Below, in pieces: positions 11,847-22,559 of a DNA stretch of 64,000 nucleotides (within the stretch, counting starts at the first letter, position 1; the number at the start of each line of letters is the position of its first letter). This DNA comes from Ampullaceana balthica. Its lineage: Eukaryota; Mollusca; Gastropoda; Lymnaeidae. Below the pieces are notes generated by a model. The model saw nothing but the letters and a program-made list of their open reading frames with translations, was not told the origin of the DNA and ran no database searches. The stretch is from contig CALYLW010000137.1 in assembly GCA_944989445.1 (NCBI GenBank), forward strand, positions 440,134 to 504,133, read 5' to 3'. The translations under genes were made by a program, and so were the position numbers.

Positions 11847-12624
11847 ATATAATAAAATACTAAACTTGCCGAGTTACTTTTTATTAGTGCAATTTCTACA
11901 ACCAAATAAATGAAAAACATTTGAATTTAAAATTAAATCTACAACTGCTGTGGAGATATTTGATTTAGAGAATGAAAAATTTAACTCTGAAATAACCATT
12001 GCAAACTATTGATGTTTATTCACTCATCTTCTTTAACCAAAAAAATACATTAGAAAATATATTTAAACAAAATGAATTTGTTAAATATTTATATATGAAA
12101 CCAAAAGTAGTTGAACAATGAATTTTTAAGTAGGAGGGACATTGAGATATTAGAAGTTTACAAAAAGCATTGTCAAAACTAAAGGCTAAAGGAAAAACTA
12201 CTGAACTTTTCTATTTTGGTGCTAGAATTATTATTGAATTTATTGTTTCTCCTCTGCAAAGTCTAAATTGTAATTTTAATCTCCTATATATTATATAGCA
12301 AATTAATCACTTTTCCTCACCAAGCCTTATCAACATATTTTTAAAAAATATTTTTTATGATTCACCATTTATTAAAAGTTCAGAAGGCTAAATTTTAAAC
12401 ATATAATTGTAAACTAAACATACTTATTTTTAAAATAAATTGAAGATCCCCTAAATATTACAAGAATAATGTATCCAGTTCTGTGTGGTATACCAGTATC
12501 AAATTCAGTACCTAATAAATTTAATATTTGCTTTAGTACATATGCCAATTGACTTATCTGTACCATATAAAACTACATCAGTTTCCACAAATAATACATA
12601 ATATAAAGTAATCATAGGTTAAGG
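11847..12624. other. Intergenic, nothing recognised
   Basis: AT-rich spacer between the DTWD1 3' flank and the NOC2L 3' flank. No open frame or repeat boundary that I can support. Confidence 0.4.
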
Positions 12625-12856
12625 CAGTGGTGGTGAACCTTTTTGAGGCCACGTGTCAAAAATTCAACAAAAACCCACTTATTTATAGCAAAGCGCCAAC
12701 ACTCCAATGAAACCCGAAAATGCAGGTTTGACTTAGCTGGTTTGATTAAGGAAGTAATGTAATATTTAATATTCAGTCACGTGTCGGCTGACAAGGCTCT
12801 GCGTGCCGTTTGTGGCACGCATGCCACAGGTGCGTGCCACAGGTTCACCATCACTG
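12625..12856. mobile_element. hAT MITE (GGTGAACC family)
   Basis: A 232-bp element with inverted ends CAGTGGTGGTGAACC and GGTTCACCATCACTG. The flanking 8-bp duplications are GGTTAAGG (12617-12624) and GGTTAGGG (12857-12864), one mismatch. Internal GTGCCAC repeats. Non-coding. Confidence 0.8.
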
Positions 12857-12954
12857 GGTTAGGGGATTCAAAGAAGTTTAGAGTTATTTTTAATACTATG
12901 TACAATTTAGTGTAGGACAAGTCTTCAGCTAGCCATAAAAAGTTCACTCTGTAA

Positions 12955-12960
12955 TTTATT
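12955..12960 (-). promoter_or_regulatory. Candidate poly(A) signal for NOC2L
   Basis: TTTATT on + reads AATAAA on the NOC2L strand, about 330 nt past its stop. It is the nearest canonical signal I noticed. Position only; no transcript support. Confidence 0.3.
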
Positions 12961-13289
12961 AAGAACAAGGAATAATTATTTAAATTTATAATAGATTCAA
13001 AATGATATTGAATTTTAATATAGATATAATCTTATGTGGTCTTAAAACTAAATGAAACTTATAATTTTTTTCTTGAATATATAACAGGCATGTCAAGGTT
13101 AAGTTATAGTTGCAGACACTTAAAAAGTATTGAAGCATAGAAAAAAAATGTTTACTCCATTGCTAATAGTATACAAATTTTAAAATTCATTTCATTAAAG
13201 AAATTAAGGCATTGTCCTAAGTTTTCAAAATACATGATACATAAAGAAAAAATGCTAATCAAATGGGAAAGCACAAAGATGAATAAAAT

Positions 13290-15773
13290 TTAATCAGAAT
13301 CAAAATCAGAAAGAGCAAACTCTTCAACAACATCATCTTCATCATCTTTGTCAACTAAACTCTCACTTTTACACGCTTTTGACATTAGTTTGTTCTCTCC
13401 ATCTAATGGTTTCAGTTTTTGAACTCCTAAATTTTCTTTTTCATCAACATCATCCATTTCAACATCGTCATCTTCTTCACTACTTGCAGACTGTGCTAGC
13501 TGTTCAAGTTCATCATCATCAAAGTCACTATAGTCCTCACTATTAGATTCAGAGTCATGATGCTTTCGTTTGCTTGATCCACGATCTGGTCTCTCTTCCT
13601 TCAGCAGAAACCTTGTCTCGTCATCTGATTCAGAATCATTTTCAAAAAGTTTATCAAACTCTTCTCTTTCAACTGGTGTAGCCACAGGTCTTTTTTTTCT
13701 GTCAATCATAGGTATGTCAATAGCAGCACCAGAAATTGCTTCTTTATTAGAAAGTTCATGCTGCAGCTCACGGTCACGTAATTTTCGCCATGATGTATAA
13801 AACTTTCTTAAAGGGGTCCCTGTTTCTGCTAATTGATTTTCCCACACATTAACTGACTGTTGATCATCTAAACCAAGATTTGCACTTTTCCTCTTTTCTG
13901 AAATGAACTTAGATTGTTCTTGAATTTTGTCAACAATTTGCTTTATTTGCTTGCAATAATTAGCTATCTTGCATTTCTTCAGAAACAGTTTCAGCTGTAT
14001 AACAGATGGAATAATCATTTCTGGGAAACTTATAGAGTGAGCCTGAGTATTGAAGCTTTCCAACATATGTTCATAAATTTGGTCTATGAGCCCGTCTTTG
14101 AATGCCTTTTCATGTATTTGCGACTTTGAAAATTTTAGCATCACTGCAAAATTGAAAGGTTTTAGACTAACTGTCTTGTGTTTTTTGTTAAAATCTGTCT
14201 GTTCAAATATTTCCAAAAGGAATGGTAAAGTTGGTATAAAAGTTTTGGTTTTATATGAAAGCTTATTCAATAACTGAACACAGTGAAATCTAAGTGGGTA
14301 AAATCTTGCAGTTGGTAGCAACTTGATAGTACCGATGATTGTCTGGGTCAATGGATAAATCAATGGTTGTAGAATTTCACTTGGATGAGTTGTTGTTAGC
14401 AGCTGCACCCAAAGTTCTAAACAGTGAATGTACTGCCAGTTGTATACAGCTTGGCAAGTATTCTTCTTCTTGACGGAAATGGCATTTCTCAAATGTATGG
14501 CCAACTGACGAATGTAAATAAAGGCATATTGATATCCGACAGTTTGGTCAATAGTAAATATTTCCACCAATGATTTTTGCATGAAATTTATTTGAGGCAA
14601 AGTAGTTGGTGAAGTAAACTTACAGTTGCTTACGTAGGCCATGTACATTTGTTTTAAAGTTGATTCTAAGAGAGCATCCTGTCTAAGGCGAACAAGTTTA
14701 TTAATGCAAAGAAATGCTAAGACCCTACTTGTCTCTTCGCCAGTAGTCCATATATTTATCATTCTCTTTAGTAACAGTTTTGTAAGTTTAGGAAAATTTG
14801 CATAAAAAATTATCAGCTTGTGAATATGTTTTAATATTGCATTGACCATGACGGCATCTGAAAGCTGTTTCAAAAGTTCCAGCAATGCTCCAATGTAAGA
14901 CTTCACCACAACTTTCAACTTTTTCCACCTTCCAGAATTTTCAGAGATATTTCGTACCTCTGACAATGCTGGCAACTGTAACATAGTCTGAAGAGCAGGA
15001 ACAATCTGTGTTAAGCACAATCTCACAATACTATTGAACACAGCTCCTCCTTCAACTTTGTATTTTGTTTGAATCTCATCAGAACCACCTGCCTCTTGGA
15101 CAGCTGAATGAAAAGCTGAAATTACTTCTCGTAATACAGATAAGGATGGTGTGGATTGTATATCTCGTGTCCATTTTTCAATAGTTCTATGATTCAAAAG
15201 TATGCCACCTTTCTTTGTTGATTTTTCTGAGATTTCTTCTTCCTCATCATCAGTACTTGCATCACTTGCAACTTCTAGTTTCTCTGGTAGTTCATGAATA
15301 CTACCTGAATCAGAATCCTCTCCACTAGACATATTTAGCAGCTCTTTTTCAAAGTCATCTTTTTTATTAATTTTAGATGCATTCTCTTCTTCATCTTCAG
15401 TGTCTAAACTATCATGGCTATCAGAATCTGACAAATCTTCAAGGTTTTGAAGTAAAGATTTGTCTTGCCCCTTTAAAAAGTCATAAAACTCTGGATCATT
15501 TTCTTGTAAAGTTGAAGCTAATGATTGTTTATAGTCCGATTTCACTGGTGAGGGCTTAGACTTAGAGTTTACTTTGCTCGTCATAGTTGCACCAAGCTTT
15601 TTTATAGACGTTTTCTTTTTACTAATTATTTTCTTTGATTTGAGTTTCAACTCAGCAGATTTATTTGACGACGATTCAGATTCACTATCGAGGTCTCCCC
15701 TCAAAAATTCATCAACATTCATATCCTTCAATTTTTTCGTTGCAGGTCGCATGCTGTTGTTGTGAGCGGCCAT
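13290..15773 (-). CDS. NOC2L: Nucleolar complex protein 2 homolog (NOC2/NOC2L), single exon
   Basis: 827-aa protein of the Noc2 family, a nucleolar factor that pairs with Noc1 and then Noc3 on pre-60S particles during ribosome assembly. Mammalian NOC2L also binds histones and inhibits acetylation. Visible order: a basic and acidic disordered N-terminus (1-190, DEEEE and SDSDS runs); helical repeats from about 195 (IEKWTRDIQSTPSLSVLREV); the conserved core at about 330-625 with YQYAFIYIRQLAIHLRNA (415-432) and YNWQYIHCLELWVQLL (444-459); and an acidic tail (about 705-827). The ATG is the first in frame, has A at -3 and G at +4, and is followed by MAAHNN. Vertebrate NOC2L is about 750 aa and has many introns; here there are none. 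The frame is intact and has no A-rich tail or flanking repeats, so I take it as functional. Confidence 0.93.
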   Translation of the reverse strand: MAAHNNSMRPATKKLKDMNVDEFLRGDLDSESESSSNKSAELKLKSKKIISKKKTSIKKLGATMTSKVNSKSKPSPVKSDYKQSLASTLQENDPEFYDFLKGQDKSLLQNLEDLSDSDSHDSLDTEDEEENASKINKKDDFEKELLNMSSGEDSDSGSIHELPEKLEVASDASTDDEEEEISEKSTKKGGILLNHRTIEKWTRDIQSTPSLSVLREVISAFHSAVQEAGGSDEIQTKYKVEGGAVFNSIVRLCLTQIVPALQTMLQLPALSEVRNISENSGRWKKLKVVVKSYIGALLELLKQLSDAVMVNAILKHIHKLIIFYANFPKLTKLLLKRMINIWTTGEETSRVLAFLCINKLVRLRQDALLESTLKQMYMAYVSNCKFTSPTTLPQINFMQKSLVEIFTIDQTVGYQYAFIYIRQLAIHLRNAISVKKKNTCQAVYNWQYIHCLELWVQLLTTTHPSEILQPLIYPLTQTIIGTIKLLPTARFYPLRFHCVQLLNKLSYKTKTFIPTLPFLLEIFEQTDFNKKHKTVSLKPFNFAVMLKFSKSQIHEKAFKDGLIDQIYEHMLESFNTQAHSISFPEMIIPSVIQLKLFLKKCKIANYCKQIKQIVDKIQEQSKFISEKRKSANLGLDDQQSVNVWENQLAETGTPLRKFYTSWRKLRDRELQHELSNKEAISGAAIDIPMIDRKKRPVATPVEREEFDKLFENDSESDDETRFLLKEERPDRGSSKRKHHDSESNSEDYSDFDDDELEQLAQSASSEEDDDVEMDDVDEKENLGVQKLKPLDGENKLMSKACKSESLVDKDDEDDVVEEFALSDFDSD

Positions 15774-15776
15774 CTT
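15766..15776 (-). promoter_or_regulatory. YY1-like motif over the NOC2L start codon
   Basis: On the gene strand the sequence AAGATGGCCGC covers the start ATG. It differs by one base from the animal YY1 core AAGATGGCGGC, which often sits at or just downstream of the start site of TATA-less housekeeping genes. Motif match only. Confidence 0.35.
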
Positions 15777-16263
15777 GAAAGGAAGTTGAATAAAAAGTTT
15801 ATCGTGACGACTAAGAAAAAAGTTAAAAGTTTAATCAATAAATTTCAACTATAAGAAAACTATATATAATATACATATGAAGTTATGTGCGTGTACATGT
15901 ATGTGTGTCTGTGTGTTATGTTTATGTGGGTGTAATAGTCAAAGAAGTAAAAATGTTTATTTAATTTATTTTTTTAATTGATAATATAAGAGCATATAAT
16001 TTCATTCATTTTTTTTTCCTTAAATGAAATTTAAAAATACAATTAATTATTTAACTACAATAAGACTCTTGCCGTCTTCCAAAATTGTACACATGACAAT
16101 TCTATTTTTTTTTAAATTATGAATAAATAGTGGTTAACCGAGGTGAATTTGTGAGTCTGCTTTGAAATGTTTGGAAGTGTTACGGGACATTTAAGATTTG
16201 ACCCCATTGGGAACTTCAGTAATTTACGTGCGTCAACAATCGTTGGCGTTGGGAAATAGATAG

Positions 16264-16474
16264 CATGGGGCAAGATGATCGAGAGGCATGTCGAGAGTCG
16301 CTGGTTAGAGTCTCGGTGAAGGCAGGGATTTGGATTATACTGTCCGGTGAGTACCAGACATTAATTGTGGAAAATAAAAGCGGCTGGGCATTGCACCACA
16401 CAATCCTCCGCACTGGCCCAGCATGGTATGTACGTTCTAATAAAAGAACGTAGGACGCAATAATCTTCTGTATA
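16264..16474 (+). mobile_element. SINE fragment with LINE-type 3' tail
   Basis: It contains the central block AAAATAAAAGCGGCTGGGCA, matching AAATAAAAGGCGGCTGGG in the SINE at 59741-60116. It ends with GTAGGACGCAATAATCTTCT (16450-16469), shared with the SINE at 26581 and, inverted, with LINE 3' ends at 48620 and 53880. No clear tRNA head remains. Confidence 0.6.
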
Positions 16475-16496
16475 TGACTTTTGTATACATATATAT

Positions 16497-16497
16497 G

Positions 16498-16562
<65 letters not shown>
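16497..16562. repeat. (TA)n microsatellite
   Basis: About 33 uninterrupted TA dinucleotides following the SINE tail. Confidence 0.95.
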
Positions 16563-16564
<2 letters not shown>

Positions 16565-16647
16565 GCATTAGGGGCAATGTTAAAGGTAGTAGGTCACAAG
16601 CTATGGCGCCTATGGCGTTGGAAATGAACCTATAATTATATTATACG

Positions 16648-16852
16648 CAGGGCCGTCTTAACTTTAACGCATAGGCCCGTTGGGCATTTTCCAGGGGGCC
16701 CACGAGCATAGGGGCCCCATGGGAATATGTTTATTTATATAGATTATGTATATTTTTTTTATTCCTGCGGGGGGGGGCACACTCTTTCTTTGCCCAGGGG
16801 TCCAACACTATTTCTTTGCCCGGGGGCCCAAAATGGTGTAAAGACGGCTCTG
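16648..16852. mobile_element. hAT MITE with perfect 8-bp TSD
   Basis: 205-bp element with inverted ends CAGGGCCGTCTTAAC and GTAAAGACGGCTCTG. Identical 8-bp flanks ATTATACG (16640-16647, 16853-16860). The interior is rich in GGGCCC-type tracts. Non-coding. Confidence 0.87.
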
Positions 16853-16926
16853 ATTATACGAGTATAATATATAAAGGTGTATGCATTTTAGAACGAACAT
16901 CATACATTTAATTTACGATTTCTCCA

Positions 16927-17108
16927 CATAATTATGAGGTATTCTTTATTTTAATTTTAAAAAAAGCACAGCAGACAATAGTTACACTGCAGCTCTATTT
17001 TTAAAGCGTTTTCCTCCAAATATGTTTTCTTTAATGGCTCAATTAAAGAATACCTCATAATTATGTGATTGAGCCATTAAAGAAAACATATTTGGAGGAA
17101 AACGCTTT
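16927..17108. repeat. Crossed inverted repeats (A-B-A'-B')
   Basis: Arm A (ACATAATTATGAGGTATTCT, about 16927) is inverted as A' (17044-17066). Arm B (AAAGCGTTTTCCTCCAAATA, from about 17003, 39 bp) is inverted as B' ending at 17108. The order A-B-A'-B' makes the two hairpins mutually exclusive or pseudoknot-like. The spacer between A and B recurs inverted at 19187-19240. Confidence 0.85.
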
Positions 17109-17169
17109 AAAACTTCACTTCAAATAGGAAATAAAAATGCATGTTATGAACAATGATTAGCTTGTTTTT

Positions 17170-18210
17170 AAATCCCTTATATTAACTTCGCGGCCGTCTC
17201 ATCATCTCTCTCATCATCTCTCTCTCTCTCTGTCTTGCACTCGGCGGGCGGAAAAACAGAAGTCAAAAATGACCCACTTCCCATGATCCGATCGAACTGA
17301 AATTTGGCACACGGACCCGTCGAACCTAACAATGCATCGTATCAAAATTTCAGATCGATCGAACGTACCGTAATTAAATTAATGCATTTTTAGTTTATCC
17401 TTATATGAGGTATGTAATTCAAAATTCACTGTTTGTTATTGTTTTTTTTCTTCCAGTTTCACGAGGGTTTGAGTTGACGCCGACCGTCGTGTTGACGCCG
17501 ACCGTCGTGCCGACACCCCCTCACATCCCACCCCCATTTATTAAAGACAAGGGACATCACTCGGTGTCAGTCTGTAAATGTTTAAAAATAATCATTACTG
17601 TTAGTTATGTCTCATATATAAGGGATTTATAGTCAAAAACTTTGTTTTTAAATCCCTTATATTAACTTCGCGGCCGTCTCTCTCTGTCTTGGGCTCGGCG
17701 GGCGGGCGGAAAAACAGAAGTCAAAAATGACCCACTTCCCATGATCCGATCGAACTGAAATTTGGCACACGGACCCGTCTGACCTAACAATGCATCGTAT
17801 CAAAATTTCAGATCAATCGAACGTACCGTAATTAAATTAATGCATTTTTAGTTTATCCTTATATGAGGTATGTAATTTAAATTCACGGTTTTTGTTTTTG
17901 TTTTTTTTCTTCCAATTCCACGTGAGTTTGAGTTGACGCCGACCGTCGAGCCGACACCCCCTCACGTCCCACCCCCATTTATTAAAGACAAGGGACATCA
18001 CTCGGTGTCAGTCTGTCAATGTTTTTCCCCTCTCCCCCTCCCACCCACCCCTCCCCCCTCCCCCCACACCTCCCCCCCAGGGTTATGAAGCAAACTTGAG
18101 TTAAGACAGATTCAGTCTGTAAATGTTTGAAAATAATCAATACTGTTAGTTATGTCTCATATATAAGGGATTTATAGTCAAAAACTTTGTTTTTACGGGT
18201 TTGTTTTATT
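17170..18210. repeat. Head-to-tail array of ~450-bp units, array II
   Basis: Two full units (17170, 17650) of the family described at 4536-6194, with the same AAATCCCTTATAT start and ACGGGTTTGTTTTATT end. The second unit carries an extra C-rich tract (about 18025-18085). Unit 1 has an expanded CT-rich stretch after GCGGCCGTCTC. Confidence 0.75.
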
Positions 18211-18376
18211 TCTCCTCTAAAATGAGAAATACAACTTTCAGGCGATGGTTTTCCGGAGATTATGAACTTCAAATTCAATTAATACTCATTTTAAAAAATA
18301 GCATCTTTTTTTTATTACCTGAACAACAAAATGTATGTTAGATTTTTAGAACTTGGTACCATGACCGATGATGTTA

Positions 18377-18751
18377 CAGAGGTGTCCTAAGTCCGGCCCG
18401 CGGGCCAAATGCGACCCGCGCTTAACTTTTAACTTGCCCGTGGCCTCTTTAAAAAAATAATAAGTCACTCGTTTATGATTTCTGTAAAGACAACATATTT
18501 GTAAGAAAACCCGAAATTATGTGCTATTTTTATAACAAAATATGCTGACGTCAAATTATTGCCAAAATCGATGACGTTTTGTTGTTTACCAAGGTGCATG
18601 TTGGTTAAAAAAGCCGATGATATTATGTGCTGTAATATGTACGAAATTCAATGACATACAATGGCAAAAAATCAACGTCTCAATTGAGTTTATATTTGCC
18701 ATTGTTACTTCATGGAATATGGCCCTCTTTGCAAAATGTTTGGTCACCCTT
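18377..18751. mobile_element. Probable hAT fragment (GTCCGGCCCGCGGGCC type)
   Basis: The left end AGAGGTGTCCTAAGTCCGGC resembles hAT ends of the CAGGGGTGTCC class. At 18718-18751 an inverted-type end (GCCCTCTTTGCAAAATGTTT followed by GGTCACCCTTG) is seen. No matching target duplication, so these may be ends of different copies. Confidence 0.45.
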
Positions 18752-19186
18752 GCGCGGCTACAGGTATCAGTGGGCGCCAAAGTGCGAGCATCTCTTCGCA
18801 TTCAGTGTTCGCTCTCACAAGTCCAATTTGTTGTTCTTGTTAGGATCCCCAGGCAACACTGGTCCACATCCACTAGTGCTTTGAGTAGTATTTAGATGAT
18901 TTCATTGACATGGTCCATTTGGGACATTATGGAACTCCTCAAGCGACCTTTAAACGTTTATAGCTTATAATTTATATATTTATTTTAACAATTTAAATTC
19001 TGCAGGCTGCAAGTACAAGTAATATAGTTCAGTATTCAAGAAAGCAGTAGACTTTGAGAACAAGTTGTTATTGGTGCCTTCTTTTGTTAAAAAAAAATCA
19101 CCCATCTATAGCGGTGCGTGTTCGGATATGTCTTATTGGAAGATTATGGTGCGCATGTATATTTTATTTTTAAGGCACTCATTTTG

Positions 19187-19240
19187 AATAGAGCTGCAGT
19201 GTAACTATTGTCTGCTGTGCTTTTTTAAAATTAAAATATC
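19187..19240 (-). repeat. Inverted copy of the 16955-17003 segment
   Basis: AATAGAGCTGCAGTGTAACT and the following bases to TTAAAATTAAAAT are the reverse complement of about 16955-17003, with one T-run length difference. It lies 2.2 kb away with array II between them. Confidence 0.85.
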
Positions 19241-19614
19241 CAAGTAGATAAATTATTTTGCAGTTCATCGAGCTTTTGAGTATCTATTTGTTTATTTTCA
19301 TATGTGTTTATTTATTCAGCTAAAATTGATGTGTTAGTGTGCGGGAGAATGTTAAGTTTTTCCAAGCGTACCTATGGGATTACAAATACAATACAGAGAT
19401 TTTTTTATAAAGTTGATTCTAATTTATTGCATGTGCATGCATTTTCAATAAATATTTCACTCTATGTCCTTTCTACAACATCGTTCCAAGTGCCTCATAT
19501 TTCAGGGGCGTGACTACAGAATGATTTCTTCGTGGCCAAGTGGTATGCAGACATGAGGGTTTAATTCAAATTTCACATTTTAAATATTAATTTAAAAAAG
19601 AGTAGGCTAGATTA

Positions 19615-21580
19615 CAGTGGTCCCCAACCTTTTTATCACCACGAACCGGTAAACGTCTAATAACTTTGCCGTGGCCCGCTGAGGGGTGTGTGGGAAGGGT
19701 GTTGGATGTTGATTATTTTATCTATTTTCTAAATTGTTTTGATTTAATAATTTTAATTTCATTGTATTCAAAATGTCTTCTAAATACAATTCTGTTAGCC
19801 TTCACCATAAAATGAATATATATGGATTTAACATTAGTTTGTAACTGACTAGAATGCTAAATCAATGAAAACCATGAGCTTGTTCCGCTGCACCGATACG
19901 GTTCCATTTGGGGGTAATAGGTGACAATGACTCTAGAAGTGAGCCGGTTAATCTCAAAATTTTTAGCCATGATTGTAAACCAAAACCGCGGTAGCGTTAT
20001 TGTCTTGAACGTAGTTTTAAGGCTGTCGTCATATTTTGCCATCTCAAACATTTGATCTTTTTCTCGCACAGACTCAGAAATGCTAGTTTCGCCTGGTTTG
20101 TTGTCAAATGGGACGTGGATCCATTCCTTAACATTTCGTGGGTCTTTTTGGTTGGGAGGTATTGCTCGAACTCTTAAAAAGCAAAGGTATATGTGAAATG
20201 TGAACGTGCACCAACTGGGACAATGAATGCTCAGACTCAGTCTCGCATAAAAATCCGACTGTTTGAAGCATCTCCAAAACGCCTCCGTCCCCACAACTCC
20301 AGTTTGGCTTTAAATACAGCTACTTTGTCTACCAACTTTAAAAACTTTGTCATTTTCCTCTGAAGGGACAGATGAGTTCACAGAGCTGTCTGAATAAGTC
20401 ACACAAGTAAACCAGTCTTGTGACCCATACCTTGTCACTGAAATTTCCTGCCAGCGGTGACTTCTTTTTTAAGAGGAATCGTAGCAATAGCTCTCGTAAT
20501 TCAATTACCCTGGAAAGGGATTTCCCTCTATTTAACAATATTATCTCTGCGTACAAGAGAAGACATCTGGTGCGCGTCCATCTCCTCACAAAGCTCGTCA
20601 AACAGGTGCAAGTAAAGAGCTTTTGCCTTGATGTAAATAACGTTAACAAAATATAGAAGAATCAAGTTATTTGAACAGTTCTGCTACTGTGATGTTGGTT
20701 GAAAAAGATAGTGTACATAGAAAATCCATATAAACATTCTCCAGCTAAAGATACCGCACATAAACAAGTCATTGCATTTTTGTCGATACCCGCAGAGTGC
20801 GTACCACGGTGACGTATTAATTCTCAATCTTGTCTCAATATCTTCGCCTGTGTCCTAAGGGGCCGTCCATAAATGACGTCACGCACCTAGGGAAAAAAAA
20901 GGAGGGGGTCAACCATTTGTGACGAGGGGGAGGGTGTGTGTTTGAGAAATGTGACGTCACGTGAAAACGCGCAACTTTAAATAAAAGTCCCTCTCAAACA
21001 TTTGATTGTTTACAATTTATTTAACGACGTTTCAGATGGGCTTCACGCGTGTTACGATATCAGAGTGCAGCCTAACACTAAATACATACATAAATGACCC
21101 CAAAAAATTGAAACATTCTCATTTTCAAATAGAAAAATGGTTTTTATTGGGAGACATATTGGAGGGGGATCTAACCTTTTGTTTCTGACTTGTGACGAGG
21201 GGGGGGGTGTAAAATCGGCCTAAATCGCGTGACGTCATTTATGGACATCCCCTAAATGCTCCTCTAACAGTGCTATAGCCGACAAAGGCAAATGTGCTAT
21301 CTTTTCAACAGCGACCTCTCATAGAGTTTCAAGGCAAATGTCTTTAGTGGAGGGCAAGATCAATTCTTCACCGATAGACATTGGCTTTTTAGCCTTAGCC
21401 AGCCTTAGCATTACGGTTAGCCACCACATTTGATGCTCTGGTGGTATTCTCCTTTATTGATGTGTTGTCTCTTAGGAGTTTCTTCTGTCCTTCTTTTTCA
21501 TGTTTTTTTTTATTTCAAAATTTTCAGGTATTTGTCTATGGAAATGTGCACAATTTCAAGAAAAATACACCACGGTAAAT
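19615..21580 (-). pseudogene. ZBED5-like hAT transposase fossil
   Basis: Minus-strand remains of a hAT transposase of the ZBED5/FAM200 type. In coding order: RASNVVANRNAKA and KPMSIGEELILPSTKDICLE (about 21470-21300); LSRVIELRELLLRFLLKKKS then PLAGNFSDKVWVTRLVYLCD (about 20530-20390); and INRLTSRVIVTYYPQMEPYR (about 19900). The 3' end carries CAGTGGTCCCCAACCTTTTT at 19615-19634, typical of this group. Frameshifts and stops abound. A Harbinger-type MITE (20859-21252) splits the coding region. Confidence 0.75.
20859..21252. mobile_element. Harbinger-like MITE, complete, TAA duplication
   Basis: Best-preserved copy of the family. It starts GGGGCCGTCCATAAATGACG and ends CGTCATTTATGGACATCCCC. It is flanked by TAA on both sides (20856-20858, 21253-21255), fitting PIF/Harbinger TWA targets. 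Interior TGACGTCA and G-rich runs lie near both ends. No transposase. Confidence 0.82.
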
Positions 21581-21635
21581 AAAATGGAAAAAAGTATTAA
21601 GTTTCCTAGGCGGTCCGGTATCCTTTGTTGGACGG

Positions 21636-21852
21636 ACCGATATTAGAGTGCAACCTTACACTAAATACACACTTAAATGACAATAAAGTGATTTGAAAAC
21701 CGCTATTTTTCAAATAGAAAAATGGCTTTTATGGGGGTGGGGGGGGAGATTTGTGACGTCATATTGGAGGGGGGTCTACGTTTTTGTGACGACGAGGGGG
21801 GATAAGGAGTGGGAAAATCGACCAAAATCGCTTGACGTCATTTATGGACAGC
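21636..21852. mobile_element. Harbinger-like MITE, right-hand fragment
   Basis: Matches the right half of the 20859 copy, ending TGACGTCATTTATGGACAGC and CCC. The left end is lost. Confidence 0.7.
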
Positions 21853-22559
21853 CCCTATCGCGCTAAATTAGTTCTCAAATTATTTTTAATTGTGTGTTCC
21901 TTTTCAATGCTCAAATGTTTATCAAAATATTGAAAGTGTGTTTCTGCATTCCAAACACCTCAAATAATTATTGATCTAACCTAACAAAGTCATGTACAGA
22001 GAAAGCCAAGAAAGCATTCTTTTTCTACAGTTGCGATATACCTTGGCAAGTTTTTTTAAAATTAGTGAGCACATACGTTACAATTTAATAGAACTAGAAA
22101 GGCTAAACTGCATCAGACACGACCAAAATAAACTATGAACTGAAGACTAATAGCATTTATGAGATTATCGAGAAAGGGAGATGGGCACACCATGGAGTTT
22201 GGCAAGGTGGTGGTATACTATTTATCTTCACTTCTGGGAACCATGACATTTAAGAGTGGACTTGGAGTCTCAATGGTCGCCCTAATTTAGTAATTACGTC
22301 TTCGTTAAGTTGTCCGGGAAAAAAAACAAGTCTAATATAAGAATGACATAATAGGCCTAATTTCAAATCTGGTATTTTATCTAAAAGTATTTTTAAAATC
22401 TGGGTTAAATTACTGACTAAAAGTTATCTTTTTTTTTCCAAATTAGTTGTTTCATGTACAAACTGCGGAACCGGATTGGGGAAATGGTTTTTCGTAATTT
22501 CTAAATCTTTTTATGTTTATTCTTGTATTTTACCATATTCGTCAGCATTTATTTAGTAC
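21853..22559. other. Intergenic, nothing recognised
   Basis: AT-rich spacer between the MITE fragment and the LINE remnant. No supported gene or element boundary. Confidence 0.4.

Noticed and set aside
18586..18895. Three overlapping open frames of 71-92 codons
   Set aside because: No domain, mutually overlapping on both strands, and within hAT-like terminal sequence.
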